64,000 nt of DNA from Ananas comosus (Eukaryota; Streptophyta; Magnoliopsida; Poales; Bromeliaceae): positions 23,154 to 87,153 of the forward strand of contig NW_017893401.1 of assembly GCF_001540865.1 (NCBI RefSeq), in the 5' to 3' direction. Positions 55,535 to 64,000 of this stretch are shown one piece after another. Position 1 is the first letter of the stretch. Each line of letters starts with the position of its first letter. Position numbers and translations under genes: made by a program. The notes under the pieces are model-generated. The model made no database searches. It was not told the origin of the DNA and was given only the letters and a program-made list of their open reading frames with translations.

Positions 55535-57620
55535 ATGCTTTAATTCAAAGTCATGATATTCTTTGAGCTTGTCCTTTGTTGACAGTTGTGTTTTATGTAT
55601 TTAGCAACAAGTCTTAGACCAGACATAGTTTTTCTGTTTTCTAGAGTTCAAATTCTACGAGAATGAAAAAGCAAAATTACGATAAATTATCCTAAAGTAT
55701 AACATAATTATTTCTCCGCATGAACCAGGATACATCATATATAATGTCATATTTTCCCAGAAGTTTGCGAATTTGAACCCACAGCGAAGGGCTTCTCTTC
55801 CTGCAGATATCGTTGTCAAAAGCGGGCCATTCTTAGAATGCATGACGATAGTTTAAGCAGCGAATCCTATTTCGCTATGCGGTCGCTGTGTTGTCGTAAT
55901 AGAGATGTGCAGCTTTACTAGGTAAACCTACAATGATTTAGCGACAATGACAATGTATTTTTTGTTTTTTTACCATCCTTCTAATCACAAAACTAACGTG
56001 AATTTTTTTCAGCATTATGGATGTTAGTGATTCGTTTTTGCACCAATCGTTCTCATTTTACTGGCTAAATAAGTTTTGGATCAGGTCATGTGTGCTATGG
56101 ACATTGAGAAATTTCTCCGAGACCAGCAATATGCTCGTCAACTATGAGATAGTTCCGACACTTGATATCAATTTTACGCAATCACCGGGCCATTTCGAGA
56201 GAAGCTTAGGACAGGGGATTTTGGGTCGTTTTAGAGGTACACTCTTAAGTGGCCAACATGTTGACCATCAGTGATGCGAAAATTCTCAATCAATGNNNNN
56301 NNNNNNNNNNNNNNNNNNNNCAGCCTACAATGATTTGCGACAAGTGATAACTGAAAAAATTTTTTTTTTTTTGTTTTTTTATCCTCTCTATCAAAATAAC
56401 GTATTTTTATCAGTCATTATGGATGTTAGGGGAGCGATTCGTTTTTGCACAATTTCGTTCTTTTTACTGGCTACCTATAAGTTATTGGATCAAGTCATGT
56501 GTTATTGACATGTTAGAAGTTTGTCCGAGACCGAATGCTCTCAATATGAGATATTCCTACATTGATTTGTGCAATCACGGCCCTTCCGCACTAAGGACAT
56601 AGGGTTGATTTGCTCGTGTTTAGAGGTACACTCTTAAGTGGCAATGTTACTCAGTTCCTGCTCGATCTTCAATTCAATGAGAAAGACTTATGCAATGAGG
56701 TCTAACATATTGGTAGATTTACATATAAATATAGTGCGGCTTATTGTTTATTGTTCAGCAAGGATCAAGGGCTCTGTTCGAGTATGAGTACATGCTAAAG
56801 GATTCATTGGAAAGTTTATTTCTCTGCAGAGGAACTAGTAATAGGCCCTTTTCTGGGGGATAAGCTCAATGAGAATGCACTTGGGGTGGCTCGCGGTACG
56901 TCGAATTATTTGCTCTCTCATTCTACATTTCGAATCAAACCACATATATTTTCTAGGCAAATTTCAACAAGTTTAGATTTCGGAGGATCGCAGGTGAGTA
57001 CCCAAAGGATTTAATTTGTTTTTATTGTGCCGAAGAGGACCTTGGATATATTGCTCCGGAATTGGTTATCGAGGAACCTTTGGGATTGTATATGCAAAGT
57101 CTGATGTATATAGTTTTGAATGCTATTTTGGACAATGGGGGAGCAGAAGGATGTGGATCGACGATGAAATACAAGCCAATTAATCCTTCTGGATCTACGA
57201 TCAACTTTCACAGACAAAGGGGATCAATGAGATAATACTTATTTCGAGATTAATGAAATAGAAAGAAGTTTATGTAAGTAGGTTATGGTCATTCGAGATG
57301 AAATATCGTCAAATCGCCCTTTATGGACAAGTTTGTATGAGATGTTGGAGGGTACAGGATAACTCTCCAAATGCATCAGGCTGTCTCTTTCATCACTCAG
57401 GGCGAACTTCCGTCCACAGCGACTTTCATGCAATCCATTAACAGATTTCGATTCGATGCTTTGGCAGGCAGAAGACCTTTCGAATTCGCAATAGGTATTG
57501 TAATTTGTTAGTTCGTCACTCAAAGCTAGATTTGCTGTTGGTGTGCGGCCAACTCATTATATTCAATGATTTTTAGAGCATTTATGGCATAACTAGTGAG
57601 GGTCTTGTTGCCATGTTTAA
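55535..57620 (+). pseudogene. LRK-E?: inverted, indel-riddled LRK10L exons 2-3 across an N gap
   Basis: On the plus strand, opposite to all other copies: intron 1 from about 55535 (CAAAGTCATGATATTC, TAGCAACAAGTC), exon 2 about 55755-55921 ending TTTACTAG/GTAAAC, intron 2, exon 3 from about 56012 (LRK-C-like GTCATGTG, GGTACACTCTTAAGTGGCCA) through the C-lobe (GGATATATTGCTCCGGAATT, about 57045) to a 3' UTR-like end near 57620. Single-base indels break the frame every few codons. The intron 2/exon 3 start appears twice, before (55922-56290) and after (56322-56700) the 25-N gap, with different indels each time. That fits two unpolished reads of one locus better than ancient decay. It may be the missing 3' part of the gene whose exon 1 is at 58400-59097. 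Confidence 0.75.
56296..56320. other. Assembly gap (25 N)
   Basis: Run of 25 Ns between two noisy copies of the same kinase segment. Confidence 1.
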
Positions 57621-58399
57621 TGCAATTTTGTAGCAAATAGATATTCCTTTTTTATATACAATATGCTGTTAGAGAAAAAAGCGAAAAACAATGTGCAATC
57701 AATATTTGCTGGACCAATGGATATTAACTATACTGTCAATCTGTTTATTGTCTTTAGTTTGCGTCGTATATAAAATGAGAAGGTTTTCTATTAAACCACG
57801 TGTATTGAGTAGAGGCGCCGGACTAGCGCCGGAAGTAAGTATTTTATTAAATTTTATTTTTTTACTTTTTCTTCTTTTAGTACGGTAGGTCTAAAGAAAG
57901 TACACTTAATATCGCACAAGTGAAGGCACGATTATGACCTTAATTGGTTTTTTTTATATATTTGTATATTTAGATGCAAAATTTATTGAAGTTAGATATG
58001 ATCGCGACATTGGATGAGATCATGATAGGTATTTATTCCTTAAATAAAGCATTATTTAGATCATTAATCGTGTTCCGTCAATATCTAAAAAATATCACGA
58101 TATCATTTTATTAAATATTAAATTTAACATTTATTTTCTTAAGACACAAAACACTCTTAAAATTAAATTTATAGAGTTCCATAGGCTTAATTGTAGATTT
58201 TGTTAGCAAAATCTCTCTCTCTTCTTCTTCTCTTCTCTCTTCTCTCTGGAGGAAACAGAAGGAGGTGACGCATGATATTTTTATTGATGTTTTTTTGGTA
58301 TTGAAAAACTATCTTCTAACAAAGAAATTTCCTTTTACACATAACTTAATTTGAAATTGCTTGTAGGCTTGGTAGTGAATATATGGTAGTGTTTCATAC
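57621..58399. other. Sequence between the inverted fragment and LRK-E exon 1
   Basis: 57621-58260 has no recognised content. 58300-58399 is the start of LRK-E intron 1 on the minus strand (GTATGAAACACTACCATATA reading down from 58399), as in LRK-A, -C and -D. Confidence 0.5.
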
Positions 58400-59097
58400 C
58401 TTTTTGCTCTTTCTAAGCATTCACGTACATCCGTTAATATTATGGCAAATTTTGATCCAGGGCCTACATCCCACAAAAGTGTGAATCCTTCTTTCAAGAG
58501 CTCAAAGACATCGGTGGCGGTCGGGTTTGTGACATGATCGACGGGCATAGGAATCCAGGCCAGAAATCCGCATGAGGGCTCAATAGATTCCACAGAGAAT
58601 TCCCAGGTATCAACTACTAAGTAGACAAATGTGTTGTTACTGCTCAAGCAAGGCACGCTCCGGTACATGTCGTCGTGGATTGGCCTCGTGCAGTTCGCAA
58701 AGAGAGCCCCGTTGTCTCCGACGTTGAAATACAAATGCGATAAATTAGCAGGTGGAGATTGGATAGGAAGAAGGCAATACTTGTCATCTACAAACACGGG
58801 ATCAACCACACTGATAGTCTGGTTCGTGTACGAGATGTTGGTTACGTAGTACTTTGCTGACGTCCCCAACTCCAGCATAGGTTTGCCGCCGTCGCAGAGA
58901 ATCTCGTAGTCTGGGGATCCACACTGCGGCAGATCTCTCTTCAAACGGAAAGGATAGTGGATATCATGCAAATGCCCGCACGACGAAGAACAACTGACGT
59001 GATTCTTGCGGCCTTCTGCGACGCCAACACAAGTGAGGAGGAGGAGGAGGAGGAGGAGGAGGCATAACAGTTGAATACAGATCTGCCTTTCCACCAT
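58400..59097 (-). CDS. LRK-E exon 1: LRK10L ectodomain (partial gene)
   Basis: An uninterrupted exon of about 232 codons from ATG at 59097 to the conserved donor at 58400/58399 (..ERAK then GTATGAAAC). It encodes a leader with a nine-Leu run (MVERQICIQLLC..), the GUB_WAK-type Cys-rich domain (CSSSCGHLHDIHYPF.. CGSPDYEILCDGG) and the C-terminal ectodomain (..SCGFLAWIPMPVDH..). An in-frame upstream ATG (MRRSNRPVIT..) would add 20 residues. Exons 2 and 3 do not follow on the minus strand; the only candidate is the inverted noisy copy at 55.5-57.6 kb. The gene is therefore either misassembled, and perhaps whole in the plant, or a truncated ectodomain gene. Confidence 0.8.
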
Positions 59098-60370
59098 GAT
59101 CGAGTGCTGCTTCTTGTTTCCCTCACGAGTGATTACAGGTCGATTAGACCTCCTCATATTTGCCCTTGTAGATTTGATGTTCTTATAATGCATTTTTCCA
59201 TCTTTCTCGACTTTTAGGTGGCAAGGATCTATTAATTATTAATGAAAAAGCGAAGTTTGTGGAATAAAAGATGTGGAGAAAAACAATAACAGCACCACCA
59301 CGTAGAATTAGTCTCATCTATAACTATAAAGTTGAAACGTGTACTAAAAACAAAAAAGAGGCAATAAAAGCACCACTAATATATTAATTCTATGATGAAC
59401 ACTAGTGGGACCTCGGACTTTGACCTGAGTGATCGATGAGCACCATTTTAATTGGCATCAGTCAAACTTGTGTGCTCTGATTAATTTGCAGGAAACTATC
59501 ACATGGTAGGGCTAAATGGCTAATCGATCACTTTCAAATGGACAACGTAATAATAGTGATGACTATTTAATTGCATTTTAATTCTAACAAAAAGTACTCT
59601 CCTGTACTAAGGGTGTGTTTAGTTGACCGAAAAGGTAGTCTCAAAAATTTTCGAGGGTTTATTTAGTCGTAAAAACTTTTTTATTTTTATTTTTTTTATG
59701 ATTTTAAGAAAATTGAGATGTTTATGTTTTCCGCCTATTGCCCATCTCTCGTCCTTATCCCTGGTCTTGGGGATAAGCAAATGCCATCAACAAAAAATGA
59801 AAACTTAAGCCACGTAAAAAATTTTTCATTTTTTTTTTCTTTTACCAAATCAAATGAAACGTGATTTTTTTTTTCAACTGAGCAAATATTGATTTAAAAA
59901 TTATTTTTTTCGTCTATAAATCAAACACTACAAAAAGTAAAAAAAATTTCCACTGATTTTTTTTTCACAAAAAACTATTTTTTGCGACTGTATATACAAC
60001 CAAACACGCTCGCCTTAAGCATGTGGAAACAAAGATTTCAAAGAAAGTATAACTGCTAAATCAAGTTTTGGATGTGAAAAGTTGTTGAGAAAAGTCTAAA
60101 AGCAAAGTCTACTCTCCTTTCAATTCTTTAATCAGAAATAAACTTTAGGTAAAAACATACAGAACTTATCTGAGCTATGGGCCATTTTGAGTCAGCTATC
60201 CGATCTTTTAAAACTTTGATTTTACTATTCAACTTTTTAATTAATTTGTTTGATTTGAGTCACTCAACGTTATTTTGACTTTAAAATTTGAATCCATTAT
60301 TTATCTTTTCAAATTTAATTAATATATTTCATGCAATTCTCGTAATTATAAATTTATTAAAATAAATAAT
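59098..60370. other. Upstream region of LRK-E
   Basis: Parallels the LRK-C and LRK-D upstream regions (CAAACTTGTGTGCT, GGAAACTATCACATGG) with the Tourist MITE at the same site; 60020-60370 is the AT-rich stretch also seen at 37810-38160 and 50640-51000. Confidence 0.55.
59611..60015. mobile_element. Tourist-like MITE upstream of LRK-E
   Basis: GGGTGTGTTTAGTTGACCG ... CAACCAAACACGCTCGCCT, 405 bp, TAA on both sides (59608-59610 and 60016-60018). A 4-bp CTCG-type insertion is visible in the right end. Confidence 0.85.
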
Positions 60371-60798
60371 GCAATTTTTTACGCGGTCCATTAGGACCTG
60401 GTCCTAGAAGGGGCACAAAACCTTGGGGCCCTTCTCTTTTGGAGCTTGCAATATCATATACTTCTCGGTAAATATCCTAAGCTTCTCAATCCTGTTATTT
60501 TCCTAATTAATTAATTTATTAACTTGTTAAAATATTATTTTACTAATATTTAGGTGCTACTATTCCTACTATTCTAAACTTAACCAATCCAAACGTGACT
60601 TTTCAAATATATATAATTACTATTATTCCTACTATGCTAACTCAATTATCCAAACGTAATTTTTCTTATTCTTCAAAATATCTTGATTCTCATCCAAATT
60701 AGTGTAATTTATACTTTTTTTTTTAGAAATTGTAAATGTTCCAAAAATAAACAAGAATAGGTTATTTCTAACAAACTCGTTGAACAATATTATTACCG
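60371..60798. repeat. Intergenic DNA with half of a GTTTGG-type MITE
   Basis: 60490-60700 aligns with the right half of the element at 6118-6660 (TTCCTACTATTC, CATCCAAAC-like). No gene. Confidence 0.45.
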
Positions 60799-60947
60799 AC
60801 TGTTCCTAGAGCAAGTGGCAAAGGACTTGGTGGTTGGTACCAGAGGTCCCAAGTTCGAATCCTAGTTGAGTCACATTTCCAGCTAAGTTTATTCTAAATA
60901 AAATAAACGAAACGGATAGCGTGCTACCTATTTCTAAAAAAAAAAAA
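60799..60947 (+). mobile_element. tRNA-derived SINE, well preserved
   Basis: TAGAGCAAGTGGCAAAGG (A-box-like), AAGTTCGAATCCTAG (B box), conserved body ATAAACGAAACGGATAGCG and poly-A to 60947. The best-preserved copy on the plus strand. Confidence 0.8.
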
Positions 60948-61000
60948 TATTGTTGTCTTTTTCTTCTGGCTCAATCGCGCACCTTTCAAAACTTTATAAG

Positions 61001-61145
61001 ATGCAAATGACAAAGGGCATGATGGTTGATACCCGAAACTCAAGTTTCAATCCTAATTGATTCATATTTCTAGCTAAGTTTATTTCTAAATGAAATAAAC
61101 GAAACGGATAGTGTGCTACCTCCCCCCCCCCAAAAAAAAAAAAAA
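61001..61145 (+). mobile_element. tRNA-derived SINE, decayed 5' part
   Basis: AAGTTTCAATCCTAATTG replaces the B box; the 3' body ATAAACGAAACGGATAGTG and C-run/poly-A tail are kept. Confidence 0.7.
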
Positions 61146-61740
61146 CTCTTATTAATGTACTATAAGAATTTTGGCATAGTTATCCTTCTTAATTTTTTCA
61201 AATTTTTTAATCTATTAACGTAGCCCATAATGTGCTCCTACATTGGTTTTTCTTAATGTAACATGCACTTCAATAATCTAACATCGAATAAAAATAAAAT
61301 TGTAATTAGGCATATAAGAGATCATAGACATTAATAGTAAACACTGGATTTAAACATTTTGGGACAATAATTTGAGTTCAACCTATTATTATTACTAGTG
61401 GACCGAATCATTACACTTAACTAATGTATCCCTAAAATTAAAATGGTCACAAACATGATTGCTGGGACCATAAGAAAGAGAAGACTGAAGATGCCCACTA
61501 GTTATGAAATAATAATGGTGCAGTGTCCTTTGCATTTTATATTTTTCTCTTTCAGCTTCCATGACCTGATTTCTGCAGTTATACTTTTCAGATAAAGCAA
61601 AACTGATTTCTGCAGTTGTACTTTTCAGATAAAGCAAAACCATAAAAAAAGATTAAAAAGTAATGCAAGAAAAAAAAAAACACGTAGAAATATATATGAT
61701 TCGACCACTGGTCTACGTTCGTTGGTAAAGACAGAGCAAT
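61146..61740. other. Intergenic DNA
   Basis: A short direct repeat of TGATTTCTGCAGTT..ACTTTTCAGATAAAGCAAAA at about 61567-61640 (two copies, about 35-bp period). No gene. Confidence 0.45.
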
Positions 61741-61885
61741 ATTTTTTTTTTATTTTTTTTAGAGATAGGTAGCACGCTAGCTGCTTCGTTTATTTTATTT
61801 AGAAATAAATTTAGCTGGAAATGTGAATCAATTAGAATTCGAACTTGGATCTCGAATACCAACCACCAAAACTTTTGCCACTTAT
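61741..61885 (-). mobile_element. tRNA-derived SINE
   Basis: Poly-T then AGATAGGTAGCACGCTAGC, the conserved body and TAGAATTCGAACTTGG (B box on the other strand), ending near TTTGCCACTTATTTT. Confidence 0.75.
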
Positions 61886-62324
61886 TTTGGAAACGATTGA
61901 TGAGCAAAATTTTATTAATATTTAATATCGAGGGCCGAGTACAAAATATGTGTCTTGAGAACCCAAAATCAAAATAAATATGGTCGACGTGCTCAATGGC
62001 CTACAGCACAAAACAGCTTGGATTGACTAAAATAGTTTTCTCACGTGGGTTGCTTAATTATAATGTGGCCATACAATGCATTATAATAGTTCTAATTCTA
62101 ATCACTCTAGTTGAATTAAACACCTCCTTATACTTGCCTTCCAATCTAAATTAAATCTCATCTAATCCTAACTAAATTAGAATCAAATCTAAACTAAAAT
62201 TTTGTTAGAATTTGATTAGATTTGTAGATTAATTCTAGTTAGATAAGAATTAATATTTAAATCCGTTGAAGATAAATTAAATTTTAAATATTAATTAGAG
62301 TATGAATCTAAATAGATTAGAATN

Positions 62325-62372
<48 letters not shown>
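61886..62372. repeat. Intergenic DNA ending in a (GA)n microsatellite
   Basis: AT-rich with TAATTCTAGTTAGAT-type short repeats to 62323, one N at 62324, then uninterrupted GA to 62372. Confidence 0.6.
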
Positions 62373-62374
<2 letters not shown>

Positions 62375-62622
62375 AGACTGGGCTACTATTAGTAGCAAAA
62401 TCTGATTGTTGCTACCAGTTTTTTAGCCTTTGGATCAACTCTTTTCATTATTTCTAACCATTGGATTAAATACTATAACCTAGTGGGGACCACTCAACCC
62501 TAGGGGGACAACTCAACTCTAACCGACTAATATCATTCTGATCCTATAATTTTTCATCCAAAGGTTAAAAATTTGATAGCAAAACGAGCGTTTTACTATT
62601 AATAGTATTCCAGCCTAATTCT
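62373..62622. mobile_element. MULE-like MITE, cluster member 1
   Basis: Ends GGGCTACTATTAGTAGC and, at the right, ACTATTAATAGTATTCCAGC. Confidence 0.7.
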
Positions 62623-62643
62623 ATATATATATATATATATATA

Positions 62644-62865
62644 GTTGAGCTAGAATACTCTCAAAAGCACTAACGGGTGATACTTTTGAGTTTTTAACTA
62701 TTGGATGGAGAAATGTAGGATTGAGATGATGGTGGTAGGTGGTGGTGGGTGGTAGGTGGAATAGTGTTTGATCCAATGGCTATTAGTAATCAAGAAGTAG
62801 ATCCAATGGCTAAAAACCTAATAGCACTATAAGGGTGATACTTGTAAAAGTATTCTAGCTCAATT
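62644..62865. mobile_element. MULE-like MITE, cluster member 2
   Basis: Ends TTGAGCTAGAATACTCTCAA and AAGTATTCTAGCTCAA, a near-perfect inverted pair, bounded by (TA)n on both sides. Confidence 0.75.
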
Positions 62866-62882
62866 TTATATATATATATATA

Positions 62883-63127
62883 TGCTACTATACTATCAAT
62901 AGTACCAAGCCCTTGGTACTATTGAGTTTTCAATCGTTGGATGAAAAGATGTGCGGTTAGGATGATAGTGGTCTCCGGTTAAATTGATAGTGGTGCCATA
63001 GGGTTGAGTGAGTGGTTGGTTTAATAGTATAATCTAACGGGTGGAAATGATCAGAGGGTAGATCTAACGGTAGAAAATTCAATAGTATCAAGTGCTTGGT
63101 ACTATCGATAGTATAGTAGCCGGACTC
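62883..63127. mobile_element. MULE-like MITE, cluster member 3
   Basis: Ends GCTACTATACTATCAATAGT and ACTATCGATAGTATAGTAGC; close to the element at 1163-1393 across its length. Confidence 0.8.
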
Positions 63128-63134
63128 TATATGA

Positions 63135-63369
63135 GCAGGGCTACTGTGCTATTAGGAGTACAGCAGTCCTTGTGCTCCTAACTTTCTAACCACCCATCAA
63201 ACTTGATGGGTGGTTAGAATGATAGGGGGAAAAGATATTGGAGAGAAATTCAAGGAGAAGAAAAATTGAGACACCAAATTTCTCTCCAATATCTCTTTTT
63301 CCTCTCATTCTAACTACCATCAAACTTGATGGTTGGTTATAAAATTAGGAGCATAAGGACTGTTGTGCT

Positions 63370-63372
<3 letters not shown>
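63135..63372. mobile_element. MITE with AGGAGCACAAGGACTG ends
   Basis: Left TAGGAGTACAGCAGTCCTTG and right TAGGAGCATAAGGACTGTTG, with an internal foldback CCATCAAACTTGATGG. The left part is shared with 48160-48330. Confidence 0.65.
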
Positions 63373-63409
<37 letters not shown>

Positions 63410-63412
63410 TCA

Positions 63413-63941
63413 CGGCTACTATACTATTATGAGTATTGGAGCCCCCGTACTCATAAGTTGTTTTCAATGATAGAGCTTCCAAATCGACGATCCACTCCGT
63501 TAAATATGATATAAAGTATTTGAAACTTCTAGAAAATAAATTTCGTAAATTTTCGAAATCATAATAAAGTCCATCAAGTGGGCATAAAATGAACGGTCAA
63601 AATCGAACGACGTCCTAAAAAATGATGATCAGATCCTTCAATTCAAGATCGGAGTTATTGATCTTTATCTATGTAGTGAATAGAATTTTCTATCAAAAAT
63701 TCAACAAATTTTGATTCTCTTAAACCGGTAAACTAGCAAGTATTCCATACCGGCCGTTAAAAATTGTCAAATTTGTGACATCTTGATCGTAAGATAAATG
63801 ATGTCGAAAAATTATAAAATTTAATTTCTAGAAGTTTTAAATACTGTAAATAACATTTAACGGTGTGGATTGTCGATTCGGAAGCTCTATTATCGAAAAC
63901 AACTTATGAGTACGAGGACGATCGTACTCATAATAGTATAA
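63413..63941. mobile_element. MULE-like MITE with long inverted repeats
   Basis: Arms of at least 100 bp: left ATACTATTATGAGTA..ACTCATAAGTTGTTTTCAAT; right, reverse-complemented, ATACTATTATGAGTA..ACTCATAAGTTGTTTTCGAT, both followed by AGAGCTTCC..ATCGAC. Non-coding. Confidence 0.8.
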
Positions 63942-64000
63942 TAATATATTATTATAGAAATATATATAATTGATTATAATTATATAAGAGGGTCCGGCAA

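Noticed and set aside
57691..57888. Small hydrophobic frame MCNQYLLDQWILT..
   Set aside because: No homology recognised, and it lies beside the error-rich tract and next to decayed kinase UTR.
60799..60947. Functional tRNA gene
   Set aside because: A- and B-box-like motifs are present but no cloverleaf acceptor pairing was evident, and the copy ends in the family tail and poly-A, so it is a SINE.

Overview
The window looks like plant nuclear DNA: GT-AG introns, AT-rich intergenic sequence crowded with transposon debris, LTR retrotransposons, LINE tails, tRNA-derived SINEs and many MITEs. The gene family present, LRK10L ('rust resistance kinase Lr10-like') receptor kinases, is typical of monocot resistance-like clusters. 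A commelinid monocot such as pineapple is my guess from general repeat flavour, not a demonstrated assignment. Short N runs and single Ns show a draft, gap-filled assembly.

The real genes are almost all on the minus strand. Three LRK10L genes have complete reading frames after splicing: LRK-A (20056-23641, 3 exons, about 672 aa), LRK-B (26713-28825, 3 exons including a 24-nt mini-exon, about 614 aa) and LRK-C (34795-37143, 3 exons, 659 aa). Each encodes a signal peptide, a cysteine-rich GUB_WAK-type ectodomain, membrane-spanning segment(s) and a non-RD Ser/Thr kinase (HFD in place of HRD). A, C and the broken D and E copies form one recent subfamily. B is a different subclass.

Around them are broken relatives. 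Two tandem copies of the LRK-B N-terminal ectodomain lie at 13.97-14.32 and 16.12-16.48 kb. LRK-D (44.9-49.8 kb) is split by a solo Copia LTR in the kinase catalytic loop, truncated in its ectodomain at an assembly N, and has its 3' part repeated in a perfect 4000-bp tandem duplication (38328-42327 and 42328-46327). LRK-E survives as exon 1 (58400-59097), while an indel-riddled exon 2/exon 3 copy lies in the opposite orientation at 55.5-57.6 kb across an N gap.

Layout: 0-7 kb, MITEs and a foldback family; 7.15-10.27 kb, an insertion-rich copy of sequence found again at 15.4-18.9 kb; 10.27-13.84 kb, a probable solo Ty3/gypsy LTR with target-site duplication inside a SINE; 13.8-18.9 kb, tandem duplication of the ectodomain pseudogene plus LINE; 18.9-38.3 kb, LRK-A, LRK-B, a Copia remnant and LRK-C; 38.3-46.3 kb, the 4-kb duplication; 46.3-52 kb, LRK-D remnants with two hAT-type elements; 52-55.4 kb, repeat-rich DNA; 55.4-59.1 kb, LRK-E; 59-64 kb, SINEs and a dense MITE cluster.

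The genes probably act as cell-surface receptor kinases that sense cell-wall or pathogen cues. The block illustrates birth and death of a receptor family by tandem duplication, with transposons as datable markers. Several striking structures (the exactly 4000-bp repeat, the two indel-rich tracts, the inverted half gene beside a gap) may be assembly artefacts and are flagged as such. I found no CRISPR, operon, canonical tRNA or rRNA gene.
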